Origin: Chara braunii
Taxonomy: Eukaryota > Streptophyta > Charophyceae > Charales > Characeae
DNA length: 64,000 nucleotides
NCBI GenBank assembly: GCA_003427395.1
Contig: BFEA01000065.1
Location: forward strand, 843,044-907,043
Direction of reading: 5' to 3'
The position numbers were made by a program, and so were the translations under genes. How positions within the stretch are numbered: position 1 is the first letter of the stretch; each line of letters opens with the position of its first letter. This document shows, one piece after another, positions 13,457 through 24,364 of this stretch. Below the pieces are notes generated by a model that did no database searches, was not told the origin of the DNA, and worked only from the letters and a program-made list of their open reading frames with translations.

Positions 13457-13525
<69 letters not shown>
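13457..13525. repeat. (GA)n microsatellite inside LTR
   Basis: About 34 uninterrupted GA units, preceded from 13310 by a degenerate GAGAGTGA/GCACTGA-type repeat. The Arg-Glu and Leu-Ser open frames across it are artefacts of the repeat. Confidence 0.95.
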
Positions 13526-13527
<2 letters not shown>

Positions 13528-14716
13528 CGAAGAGGGGACGCGAGAAACAGTGACAAAGAGAGATTGATGTACAAGAGGGAATATCACAGTGAGGAAGATG
13601 CCTTGAATCTCTGTCCTCTGGCAGATAGCTTGCTGCAAGACTCGATGAGATACGAGAGACGTTTAACCCAACTTTTGAACGCGATCTTAGTCATATGTTC
13701 GTAACTCTCAGCTCAGAGCGTCAATGCAAGATCTGTTTTCGTGAGTGTCAGGGGGACGTCAAAGCGCATATTTTGACCGTTCCGATTCTCAAACCGACAA
13801 AATTTGGACATAACGGTGAGGTGCACGACAAGGCTGATTATTCCACAAATGCGGGAAATCAACATTTTATCAAAATATTCTCTTGCTCAAAGAAGCCTTG
13901 AGGCAGGCTCCCTCATCGGTAAAATTTCCGTACGAGTTTGATCATTAAGACGCTTGACACCATATGAGACCACTGCTCTTGATTCAAAGAACCCGTGTTT
14001 GAGCGCAAGTGAACCCTTCCTGAGTATGGTGTGGTATGATCTAACGAGAGGGGTAGCGCGCATATAGCAAAAGAGGAAGGGGGAGAAGGGAAGACAAAGA
14101 GAGTCAGGGGCTGGATGGATTTACGAATGTACTGAAACTTTAAAAGGGGAAGGAGTGTGTTTAAACTCGGTGCAAAGTGCTTCCTTTGAACCTTGTTGAG
14201 GCTGCCGTGTGACACGTCTCCTGATGGAAACAATGACTACAGCGGATGACATTTTCTCACACTAGAGGAATGCTGCAGTACTTTCAGAAAACTGATGATC
14301 CCTTTATTCTGTGAGTTACTGTTCTGCGTGAAGAATGTGAGTCAGCTTTGTTAAGAACACAAGTTGAAAAGAGCAGTAAAAGTAATAATGACAATGACAA
14401 CAGTAATAATATTAATAAGATAATTTACAGATAATCTCAGAATGTGGACCTTCGACAGTAACTCACCCTAAGTGAAGGTCTTAGTCCCGTCGACATGGCG
14501 GGTGTTGTTTGGATCCCCCATCATTGAAATCATCTCTGCACAAAGCGGAAAGTGATGATTAATTTAACGTGGTTTCCCATCGTGGACAAAGCAGGCAAAA
14601 CACAGAATCCCTGCAGGTCGCTGAGGACCTCGGAAGCGGGCGCGGCGAGTGACAAGCGTCGTAGCCCTTGGCTTCAGCGAACTGCGGGTGCCTTTTCCCG
14701 GGTTTCCTCACAACTT

Positions 14717-14733
14717 TGGCGCCGTTGCCGGGG
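14717..14733 (+). other. Primer-binding site, tRNA-Asp(GUC), exact
   Basis: TGGCGCCGTTGCCGGGG begins four bases after the LTR end at 14712. From knowledge of plant tRNAs it is the exact complement of the tRNA-Asp(GUC) 3' end including CCA, the primer reported for Athila/Tat-type gypsy elements. Confidence 0.85.
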
Positions 14734-17611
14734 AGGGGATTGCACCCCCAAGGCCTCGGCCTTCCCCAATCAACGGGGGTGCGCAGGCTAAACTAATTAG
14801 CTTTAAATAAGTTGATTAGCTGATTTTTATTTTTATTTTTTAATTTTGTAATTCTTTTTTTTTCGATATCTCCCGATCCGCGCGCTTTCGCGCGAGCGAA
14901 ACTGGGAGCAAAGTTTGCCCTCTCATCGAGGCGAATGTTTTGAGATGTTTTTTGAAAAATTTTAATGGCTAGAAAAAAAGATATGGAATTTTTTATATTT
15001 TTCTAATTAAAAATCTAAAAAAAAATAAAAATCACAAGTTAAAATTTCTAATTCGTTTTTCCTCGATATCTCCTGATCCGTGTGCTTTCGTGCGAGGCGC
15101 ATGGGAAGCAAAGTTCGTCCTCTTGTCGAGGCGAACGTTTTTAGATATTTTTTGATAAATTCGAACGGCTAAAAAGCGAGATATGAATTTTTTTGTATTT
15201 TTTGATTAAAAATTCCAAAATTTTTCATTTTTGTTTTATTGAAATGGCCGGGAAAATAAGCAAAATTAGGGGAACCCCGCGGGAACCAAAGTTGGTCCTT
15301 GTATTTTTCCTGACATTTTGAGACCGTGGTCGGGGAAAACGGACTTCGTTTGGACAAACGGCGAGCTCCAACAGATAGAAAAGGTGGAAAAAAATCAACG
15401 AAAAATTGAATTTCTTTGTAATTTTGTTTAAATTAAAAGAAAAGGAATTTTAAAAATGTAATCCGATAAGTTTTCCTTCTAAACCTAGTGAAAGCTAGCA
15501 AAATTTTTCTCGCGTCGAGCAGGGTTTTGCGGTGTGCGTGCGGTTGCGCGCAAAACCCAAGACCCTAATAAGGAAAAACCCTAATTAGGGTAAGACCCTA
15601 ATTAGGGTGAAGTCCTAACCCCAATTTTGAGAGAAGCGGGTAAATAGAGGGAAGCCATAGCTTCTACCTTCCGCGTTTGTTGTGGATTATTTTTTGTTAA
15701 ATATATCTCGCAAAATTGTGGAAATTAATTAGGGAAGTTTTGCTCCATTAAATAATTCAGAATTATTTTACTTTTGATTTTGTTATTTAAAATTAGTAAA
15801 AATTAAAATAAATATTAAAAATTGCGTAGGGGCATTTGTTTGACTTCAATGCACTTAATATCTACTTGACCTATTTGAGGGACTTTTTTCGAACCCCATC
15901 CCACCGAGGGGGAAGGAAAACTGCTGTCGAAATTTCTCGAAATTTCCCTTTTAATTTAAAATTTTGCTAATTAATTAACAAAAAAAATATTAAAAAAAAA
16001 AAAAAAAATCAAGTTAAATCATTTTTTTTTTTTTTTTCATTATTCCTTTTGATATTCCCCCTTCGGCAGCGTTGTTTGAGGATTTCGCCCGAACCCCATC
16101 CCAACGGGGGGAGGCGAAACGCTGCCGAAAGTTTAGTAAATTCCCCAAATTTTATTTCTACCTCTAAAAATTTTCAAACTCGGCGGGCTTATATATGTAT
16201 TGATCCTTAATATATATAAACTAAGAAAGATATTTTATCATAACTAAATACATTTTCTTTAATTTATAATTAAAAAATACAAAAGAATTTCCTAGAAGAA
16301 GAAGGGAAAGAGACGCTGGGGTAACCTGGGTCCGGGTGAACCTACTGGCTTGTTCCCGAAGGCCTGAGGCAAGTAACGGGAATTTTCAGTTATTAAAGTT
16401 ATTTTTTTTATAATTATTTGGCAAATATTCGGATTAAATCAAAAGCAAAGGGTAGAAGGAAGCACGTGCGTACCTCGCGACTCGCTAGGGTTTTCATTAC
16501 ATCCCCCTATGCGCTGAGCGTGAGGTAGTGCTTTCTTCTCGTTTATAGGCAATTTTTATTAATTTAAACGATTAAAAATCCCTTAAAACTGCGAAAAAGG
16601 CTTAAAATTTCAAAACGTGAGTACGCTCGGCTCTTAATTTTGGGTTTTTGACTAGGAGAAAGGGTCGTTGCTCGGATACCTACTCAAAGGTGCATTAAAC
16701 AGAACTCCCTTGAGTTGAGCCCACGCCTTATATTCGAGGGAACTCAAATATAAGGCCTATAGGTCAATCCGAAACCGGGATTTCAACACCCTTTCCTTTT
16801 TAGATCAGTCTAGATTAGTACGGCTTCGGTGCGGCTCCGATCCGCAAGGGATCAGTCGATCTGCGGAAAGTTCCAGTTAGGCTGTCATCGCGCCTCCTTC
16901 CTAATCCCTTCTGTACTTCTCTCTACCAATGTCTCTTGAGGTTCTCTCACATCCCTCATTCTGACTCTTCTTAGTTTTCCATTTCTCATACGACAGTTTG
17001 TTGTTAGAGGTGTTCCCCCATCCCGCCCGCGCTTCTCACTAAGCTTTTTGTATACTGCAGGGTGTCGCTGATCAGGGTTGCGGCCCTCCCGCCCACTCCT
17101 TCTCTTGGGCTCTGCTAACCAGGGCTTGTTGCGCCCCTGGGCAACTCAAAATTGGGTCGGGCTATTGTCCGTAAGCTCTAATTTTAAGCCAGCCTAACGC
17201 CCCAACTGAAGGAGTTCCTAGCGTAGTTGTTAGGACATAGAGACTGTTCACAAATAGGTACGGGCTGCCGGATAAGACAATAGGTCCGGGCTGCCGGATT
17301 AAACATTAGGTCCGGGCTGCCAGTCCTGACATTGGGTCCGGGCTGCCAGTTCTGACATTAGGTCGGGGTCGCCGGTTCTGACATCAGGTCCGGGCTGCGA
17401 GTTCTGTCACAGGTCCGGGCTGCTCCAACTGTCATAGGTCCGGGCTGTAACGCCTGGCGTAAGTGCCCGACTACAACTTCTGGTAGCCTATGGAACCAGA
17501 CACGATGGGGCAACAACCGACCACGGGCGAAGCAGGAGAGGAGTACAGGACATCGCCCGAATGAGCACTGAGGGATCTGAAGGAACGGATTAGGCAGGGA
17601 ACACCGCTGAG
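14734..17611 (+). mobile_element. Long untranslated leader between primer site and gag
   Basis: About 2.9 kb with no credible gene. It contains two copies of a block reading GATCCGCGCGCTTTCGCGCGAG (near 14875) and a diverged copy about 190 bp later, AT-rich sequence, telobox-like AAACCCTAA (15576-15584) among further CCCTAAT repeats, and two related blocks with CCCCATCCCA (near 15895 and 16090). Its end resembles 3065-3300. Long leaders of this kind are known in Tat/Athila-type and other large plant gypsy elements. Confidence 0.65.
17254..17450. repeat. 26-27 bp minisatellite just before gag, about 8 copies
   Basis: Units of the form AGGTCCGGGCTGCCAGTTCTGACATT repeat at 26-27 bp spacing from about 17256. 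The core GGTCCGGGC is also the right part of the polypurine-like tract before the 3' LTRs (21245, 24202), so the array may derive from it. Confidence 0.85.
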
Positions 17612-19918
17612 ATGGCTGACCAAACCAATGACGGAGAACCCGACGTAATGGACGAGATGGTCGTGACAGAGCCGGAGGAGACTTTGAAGACTGGGACCCC
17701 GGACGCTCGACGAGAAGCGACGACACGACGCTCCCCCGAGTATGAACGGAGGGATACCAGGGCGGAAAGGCGCGGGGACGACTGGAGAGAGAGTTCACGA
17801 GATTCCTATTGGAGGGACAGAGACAGGGATAGAGCACCGTCCCGACGTGTCTTCGACCCCAAGACGGGGGAGTCACATTTGCTCCCTTACGAGAGCAAGG
17901 ATCGCTATATTATTACGCACAACGCCTCTGAGCCTCCTACCTTCAGGGGCTATGGTATCACATAATATCTGGAGAAGTGAGAGTTTCATGCTAGCCGGAG
18001 TCAGTGGTCGGAGGAAGAGATTATAGAGAACTTCCTATTTAATGTGGATTCAAGTCCCGGCAAGGAAGTTCAGGAAGCCCGACCGAAGGATAAGAAATGG
18101 ACTACGCATAAGAAGAACCTCATTGAGTTTTACCAATTAGAGGATAACAAGTACTCCATAAAGGACCTTGAGACTATGACTCAAGATGAAGATGAGAGCG
18201 TACGGACATTTGGGAAGCGTTTCCAAAAGATCTCTGACGTGCTGATGAAGAAGGGGAAGATATCAGAGGTCGAGCGCTGTACTATCTTCATTGGACACCT
18301 GTCCAAAGGCAGACAAAAAAATATACTTAGAGATCTCCCACGCGACAAGTTTGACTTCCCTGAAGTCCTAAAGCTCGCGATAAAGGCAGAGGCAGATGAC
18401 TACAAGGACTTGGTATGGAGAGGAATGAGGAGGCGTGATTTCTCTCTCTACAAGGAGTATGTCACTGTTAGATGTCCTGATTTCAAGGACTATCCCTGGT
18501 CGGAAAAGAATGAAGTCGTGGCCGAGGAAGTGAAGGAGATAAGGGACATGGTAAAGGGATTGACAAGAGAGGTTATAGAGATTGTGACCAGCACAGGAAC
18601 CACGACTTACCGGGACAAACCCGGAGGGCCCTATTCACTTCGCTGGGACCGTAGGAACACCGATTCCTGGAGGAGTGTCGAGGATAGAAATCCTCGAACG
18701 CCGACTGATTATCGTGCGAAGGAAAGAGAGAGAAACGATGAGTCATGACGACGTAGGGATGATGATATAGACCGGGACCGCAGGGCTCGCGAGACGTATG
18801 GGCGAGCTATGAGACTGGATGATTACTCACGTAGCCCTCGTTATGAGGCTGATGGGGGTAGAGGCGACTCTCGAGGCCGGTGGGAGTCAGATCAGGGCCG
18901 ACGAGACCGATACAGGGACGGCAGATATGAGAGATCGGACCGAGATGGATATAGGGACGACAAATATGAGAGATCGGACCGAGATGGATATAGGGACGAC
19001 AGATATGAGAGGTCGGATCGAGAAGGATACAGAGGTGGCATATATGAGAGAGGAGATCGGGACGAAGACCGACGAGATGGCTCTCGCGGACGGTATGACC
19101 GCGGGGGATTCGCGAGGGCGCAGCATGACGATTCGCGGGGGTGGTACGATGGAGGAGATCGACGCGATGAGTCGCGCGGGCGATACGACCATGGGGACCG
19201 CCGGAATGACTCACGGGGACGATATGAGCAAGGAGGATCCGGAGGAGACCGCCACAATGATTCGCGCGGCCGGAATGAGAGAGGGGGATATGGCGCGTCA
19301 TCCGATCCGCATACAAAGTCCCCAGACCCCAGAGCAGGGAGAGGTTCGACCTCATGGAGCGCAGACGACAGGCCACCCACTCCCAGGAACTCCTGCGTCT
19401 ACTGTAGAGGGGATGATCATATCAAGAGAGACTGCCCGGATCTCAAACGGGCAATAGATGAGGGACTTGTCATGCTTGATGACCGCAAGTACGTCAAGTG
19501 GGCAGATGATCTTGGAGACGTATCGATGTTCCCTTCGATGAAGAAGAATGTTGAAGCAAGGAGAGTAAAGCCGAGTAAAGGAAAGGAATCGGTTAGGAGC
19601 CAGAGCATCAAGATAACTTTCAAAGGAGATATGACAACCACACCCATAAGGGTGGCAGCTACCAAGTCGGCTAGGGGGTCTACATCGAAGAAGACTGACA
19701 CGGATTACGTGATGGCGGAGAAGGATGGACAGCGGATCGATGGAGAGGAGGTTATTTTTTTACCACGAAAGCGGGGAGTAAAGAAGTTTTTGATGAAGAG
19801 TTCGCTGGATGAGATTGACATGGTCGAGCCACTGAGACGGACCCTTTGGCAGCCCATGCAATGCTCTATTCTGGAATATCTGGTGCATCCAAGTCGGCTC
19901 GTGACGAGTTACAGATGA
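17612..19918 (+). pseudogene. Gag polyprotein (Ty3/gypsy-like) with Arg/Asp/Tyr repeats and CCHC knuckle
   Basis: One reading frame runs from the ATG at 17612 to about 19850, interrupted by stops near 17963, 17975 and at 18746. The order is an acidic then Arg-rich N-terminus, a capsid-like helical part at 18044-18600 (FGKRFQKISDVLMKKGK region), an Arg/Asp/Tyr-rich stretch (about 18880-19300) built from tandem SDRDGYRDD-type units and then RGRYD-type units, and a zinc knuckle CVYCRGDDHIKRDC at about 19396-19437 (Cx2Cx4Hx4C). Gag packages genomic RNA; the Arg-rich repeats plausibly bind RNA (inference). The stops fit single transitions. The frame is lost near 19850, where the protein continues in another frame. 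Assignment rests on the knuckle, the position after the leader and the protease that follows. Confidence 0.8.
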
Positions 19919-20877
19919 TCACTTGGAAGACTCGCATATCTCTATCAGAGGAGGCTCAGGTGGCCCCAAAGGCGGATGTTCCTACTGTAGCAGTATCGGA
20001 GGTGACTGCTAGAGCAGAACGCATGGCAACAGTTCTTTTTGATGGGATGAAAGGTGTGCCTCCAGACAAGTTTTACATACTTGGTAGTGGGACCGTGGAG
20101 ACGATCCTAACGACGAAGCGGTACTAGATGTTGTGATCGATAACGGCAGTGAGGCTGTCATTATAGACGAGGATCTGGCAGAGCAAGTTGGACTGGGACT
20201 CGATAGGTCATCTATTCGAGATAGAGACGACTGATGGGAGAAAGCAACAGATCACAGGAGTTTGTCACAAGGCAGACATAGAAGTCCAAGGGGTACGAGT
20301 GACTCTGCCAATCTTTGCAGTCAAGAACTGCAACTATGACCTGCTCTTGGGACGGACATGGCTGAGCCATGCGCATGCGGTGACGATAGAGCGACCGGAC
20401 GGGAGCCAAACACTGTCCATTAAGAAGCTAGATGGGGCACGGGTTATGATTGAGATAGTGGAGCCTCAGGACCCGAGGAGCAGAGCATCTCTCGCTGTAG
20501 GTGCGGGACTAAGTGATTGGATAAAGTCATTACCTATCTCCGGCCGCGCGGTGCGATTTCGTGAGAAGAAGTATGGACCTCTGCTCACAGAAGAAAAAGG
20601 TCGGATTGTAGAAGTGGAAGATTTAGGAAATCGGCTGATAATGGATGGGAACTCTTATCGAAAGGACAGGAACGAAGAATTCGGCGGCATGATATCTATA
20701 TCTTTTTTAAGGGCACAACCCCCCTACGCGGAGCAACCCAAACACCACAAGCGAGTAGCTCAGAAAGTTAAACCTGCTGCGGTACATCGAGAGCGATCTG
20801 CGCTAGAAGGAATATCTGAAGAGGAAATCGCCAAAGAGATTAAGGAAAGGAAAAAAAAGAGTCGCAGCGTAGGATAG
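19846..20877 (+). pseudogene. Gag-pol spacer and aspartic protease
   Basis: The gag frame is continued in a shifted frame from about 19850 (SKSARDELQMITWKTR). Further frame changes near 20110 and 20185 lead into a retropepsin-like domain. VVIDNGSEAVIIDEDLAEQV (about 20128-20187) holds the active-site loop, with DNG where DSG or DTG is usual. GVCHKADIEVQGVRVTLPIF follows, and NCNYDLLLGRTWL (near 20330) is the typical second signature. The Ser/Thr-to-Asn change could be a G-to-A transition (AGC to AAC). Retropepsins cleave Gag-Pol in the particle. At least three frameshifts make this copy non-functional. Confidence 0.75.
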
Positions 20878-20882
20878 CAGGG

Positions 20883-21152
20883 ATGAATATCGACGATGGG
20901 AACTTAACCCCGCAGGAGAGAGAACGAGTACTAAAGGTACTCAAGACTTGCGATAAGGCTACAGCTTTCAGCGACGCGGAACGGGGTCGAATTGACCCTC
21001 GTTACGCTAAACGACCGAGGATCTACACGATTTCGCACACTCAACAATCGGAGCGGTTTTCAGCAGCGCTCGCCGGGGGTGTGTTTGTTCGGAAGGATTT
21101 TACCGAATTTTTCTCACCTTTTCCGCACAAAACCGGCGACGTGCACTCTTAG
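20883..21152 (+). pseudogene. N-terminal stub of reverse transcriptase, truncated
   Basis: LTPQERERVLKVLKTCDKAT and the following FSDAERGRIDPRYAKRPRIYT resemble the lead-in to Ty3/gypsy reverse transcriptases, where a conserved helix and a GxIDP-type turn precede the catalytic palm. After about 21060 the frame reads into unrelated AT-rich sequence. No catalytic motif, RNase H or integrase is present before the polypurine-like tract at 21245, so most of pol has been deleted. Confidence 0.55.
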
Positions 21153-21244
21153 AAACGCAGTAATAAAACATTTATTTATTAATTTTTTTATTAATCGTTA
21201 ATTTTTTTTTTTTTTATTCCGTCAAGTAGAGAGCTCAACGGGGG

Positions 21245-21264
21245 CGTCGAGAAGAGGTCCGGGC
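21245..21264 (+). other. Polypurine-like tract before 3' LTR
   Basis: CGTCGAGAAGAGGTCCGGGC lies four bases before the LTR start TG at 21269. Matching tracts precede the LTRs at 3354 and 24226 but not the 5' LTR at 10373. This supports a role as plus-strand primer site. Confidence 0.65.
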
Positions 21265-21351
21265 TAGCTGTCGGGCGACCACAGGCAGTGGGTCACCCGA
21301 AATCAGCGGTTTTGAGTCTTAGACCCGATGACTAGACCGTATTTCGACGGT

Positions 21352-21482
21352 ACTCTTGTTTGACCTGACGGGGAAAATTAGGGGTACCCAGAGCACCCCT
21401 AATTTTGGATGTGCTGNACTCTTGTTTGACCTGACGGGGAAAATTAGGGGTACCCAGAGCACCCCTAATTTTGGATGTGCTG
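21352..21482. other. Assembly join: 65-bp exact duplication around one N
   Basis: 21352-21416 and 21418-21482 are identical 65-mers (starting ACTCTTGTTTGACC, ending GGATGTGCTG) on either side of a single N at 21417. The corresponding LTR at 10373 has only one copy. This looks like two unmerged overlapping contig ends, not biology. It also duplicates the hairpin. Confidence 0.95.
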
Positions 21483-23322
21483 ACCACTGAGAGTAACCCT
21501 CAAATTAACGAGGGGAGTTACCTCGTCTACCACGCTCTGCCCCACCTCTCTTCCGCTTGTTCCGAGTCTATTCCCGAAGCAGCTAGCCGCGGGATGGGAA
21601 TACGGGAGTAGGCCTTGGCATGACAGTTTTACTTTGCACAATTGGAGCGGGAATGGAGCCTCGGATTTCATTAATTTTAATACCAGAATTAAAAATGGAA
21701 AAAGGAATTAAGAACAATAGAAGCGAAGAGAAAAACGGGATATTCTTTATTTTATTAAATTTCCTCGGTATTTAATTTTAATATAATCACCATCGTTATT
21801 TGTTATTTCTAGTAATAGAATCAAAAATAGGGAAAAGAATCAAAAACAATAAAAGAAGAAAAAAACAAAGAAAATTTTGTTAATTAATTGAATTCCATCG
21901 GAATTCATTTTTGTTGGAATTATTTTTATTTTTATTATTTTTGATGATAGGATTAAGAAATAAGAAAAATAGTTAAAAATGATTGAAAGGGAAGGAAATT
22001 AATGATTATTTAATATTTGATTAAATTCTGTTTAAATTATTCGTGATGAGTTTGGGGTCGGATTATTTATTTACCCTGATTTAACGATCCTCCTTATTCT
22101 CCGATAATTGAGATCGCTCACGTGACTTACCTGATATATCTCGTTACTAGCCTTGTCGCAGTTGGTGTGTTTGGAGAGAGTGAGACCGTATGGTCAGTGG
22201 GGGTTGGTGCTACCTTTGTCCGACTATTGCTTCGATACCACACTCAGTATTGGCTTGACATCGACATGTTTCAGGTTCGGTAATGACTCGGCGTCCGTAC
22301 GGTACAGCCCACTGCAGTTCGGGACACTTGCCTCAGGTTCAGTGTTGATTTGGCTTTGGCGCGACACTGCTCGATATGTGTCTCAGATTCGGTTTTAGTT
22401 CAACAACGACATCGGGTTGCAGCGCCGCGTCACTACTACTCTGTGTGATCACTGGTTTGGCGCCGACACAGAATTTCGCGGTTTGGTGTTTTTCCTTTGA
22501 TACGGTCACTGGTCCGACATTGATGAGACTCACAGTAGCCTGTTGCTACTATTTGGTGCTGTACTACTCCAACTTGGTGTTGATTAGTGATACGGATTTG
22601 GCTCAACGACGGTCTGGTCACGCTGGTTCAAGTTCGGTACGGTATACTGATTCTAGACAAGTTCGACGATGGTACCCCTACAGATTGGCCAATGGTACGG
22701 CACAGGCAAGGTACAGCGGCAGCGTACTATGGCCTGTTCCTTTTCCTTTCAAGCTCGGTAACTGGTATCATCAGAGACAGTGCAGCTTAACTTTGTTCAT
22801 TTCGCTCTATTATGGTTCGGCACTAGTCGTTTGTAGCAGCCCCGTGGATTTTTCCCTGGTACGGGACCTGCTATACGAATCTACCTGGCATATTTTTGTT
22901 GATACAGATCTCACTGGGCCTGGTGCCTGACCCATTTTTCCCAATGCAGGCCACACAGACCTGGTACCGGGCCTGCTTTAGCCAATGCGGGGTAAACTGG
23001 CAATCTCTTGAGGCCACGGCCTCTGGTACCAGGAGTATATAACGAGGATCAACTGGTCTGGTAGGACATTCAGACGGGGGCAGTCTCTCGCAGCATGCAA
23101 GGTGTACCCTGCCCACGTCGCTTATACTGATGATGTCAACGGGGAGCAGTGCACAGGCGGTTACAGGAGATGGAGACGGGGGGCAGTCTCTCGCGGCATG
23201 CAAGGTGTACCCTGCCCACGTCGCAGATACTGAGGAAGTCAACGCGGATCTCACGAGCGCAAGGGGTATGCTGCAGCATCTGCGCATTCGGGCGAAACGG
23301 AGGAGACGGTGTGAGGAGAAAG

Positions 23323-23451
23323 GGATTCTGGCAGTGTGCCAGGTGTGCGGGGCGCTAGTTTGACTAGGAGGAGGACCATTACCGTGNGGATTCTGGCAGT
23401 GTGCCAGGTGTGCGGGGCGCTAGTTTGACTAGGAGGAGGACCATTACCGTG
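23323..23451. other. Assembly join: 64-bp exact duplication around one N
   Basis: 23323-23386 and 23388-23451 are identical 64-mers (GGATTCTGGC to ATTACCGTG) around a single N at 23387. The homologous LTR has one copy near 12360-12423. Same explanation as at 21417. Confidence 0.95.
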
Positions 23452-24061
23452 AGAAACAGAGATTACCATGGTCACGACTGACGAAGAACCGCCGCTGCTA
23501 ACGGGAACGAGATTCATCGGTGAATATCATATCTAACGATCCCACAGCTGGGGGGGACGAACATCTTCAGTGTCATCATCCCGCTGCAGGCGAGAGCAGC
23601 GATCATCATCTTGGGTGTAATCATCCCGCCGCTGGCGGGGACGGAGCTCATCGGAGAATATCAGATCAGACGATCGTGCCGCAGGCGGGAGCAGGCCGTA
23701 CAGTTGTAACTGACCAACCAAGTATTCCCCCTGGTGGTGGGAACAACCGTTTTTGCTGATTCAGGCTAATCAAGTATTCCCACTCCAGGAGGAAACAGGC
23801 AGTTTTGCTGAATCAGACCAATTAAGCATTCCCGCTGCTGACAGGAGCAACCGGTTTTGCTGATACTGACCAATTAAGAATTTTTCCTGCTGGCGAAAAC
23901 TGGCAGTTTCGTTGATTCGGGCTAATCAAGTATTCCCGCTGCTGGCGGGAATAACAACTCTCACTAATCAGCCAACCAAGTACTCCCTCCGTTGGCGGGA
24001 ACAGGCAATTTCACTGATCAGCCCAATCAAGTACTCTCGCTTCTGGGAGCTGCGAACGGTT

Positions 24062-24225
24062 AGAAGCACCCTCTCAGCCCCCGAGTTCCTGAGAAAACCA
24101 GACGGCACACAGACAAGAGGAGGCACTTGCGTTGAGCGCGAGTGGTCCACTTAGACCTGGTACGTTTCGTCTAATTTTGGCGGGGCGGGCTCGACGGGGG
24201 CGTCGAGAGGAGGTCCGGGCTTGTT
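24062..24225 (+). mobile_element. 3' end of another element's interior, with polypurine-like tract
   Basis: A short open segment (LSAPEFLRKPDGTQTRGG and a stop at 24152) directly precedes CGTCGAGAGGAGGTCCGGGC (24202-24221) and the LTR start at 24226. It is probably the extreme C-terminal coding end and 3' untranslated part of an element whose body was deleted when it became joined to the LTR on its left. The protein assignment is by position only. Confidence 0.45.
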
Positions 24226-24331
24226 TGTTGGGCGACCGAGGGTCAGTCGGTCGCCCTAATACCAGGAGATTGACCTGTAGAAAACTTGTCTAAGAAGGAA
24301 TCGGCCGTCGGTTTCATCCGACCGGTTGGGA

Positions 24332-24364
24332 GAAATTAGGGGTAGTCAGATCACCCCTAATTTC
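24332..24364 (+). other. LTR-internal hairpin, copy C
   Basis: GAAATTAGGGGT (24332-24343) and ACCCCTAATTTC (24353-24364) pair perfectly. Relative to the copy at 10478 the outermost A-T pair has become G-C, a compensatory change, while the loop differs freely. Confidence 0.85.

Larger units (their letters stand above)
10373..14712 (+). mobile_element. Complete 5' LTR (about 4.3 kb) of a Ty3/gypsy-like element
   Basis: It starts TGTCGGGCG and ends TTTCCTCACA just before a primer-binding site. Its first ~2.66 kb (to about 13033) is nearly identical to 21269-24061. In order: hairpin at +105, an AT-rich block (about 10720-11060), a U3-like block with recurrent GGTTCGGTA and GGTACGG (about 11200-12080), a 52-bp tandem array, an AT tract near 13110, a GA microsatellite and a unique 3' part. 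Long open frames here (for example 11415-12080) recur in the other LTR only because the DNA is the same. The length is at the upper end for plant LTRs. Confidence 0.8.
21269..24061 (+). mobile_element. 3' LTR, truncated after about 2.66 kb
   Basis: Nearly identical to 10373-13033: hairpin at +105, AT block, GGTTCGG-rich U3 and 50-52 bp repeat array. Identity ends at the sequence GAACGGTT near 24061, inside the repeat array, where it joins a fragment of another element. The two N-joins within it inflate its length by about 131 bases. With the LTR at 10373 it brackets the interior 14713-21268. Confidence 0.8.

Noticed and set aside
13191-13704. Leu-Ser and Arg-Glu repeat proteins
   Set aside because: Translations of a (GA)n microsatellite. 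The same applies at 34388-34636, 41457-41832, 44501-44755 and 36421-36788.
15565-15625. Interstitial telomere
   Set aside because: Only a few interrupted CCCTAAT units inside a retrotransposon leader. I kept it as a telobox-like observation only.
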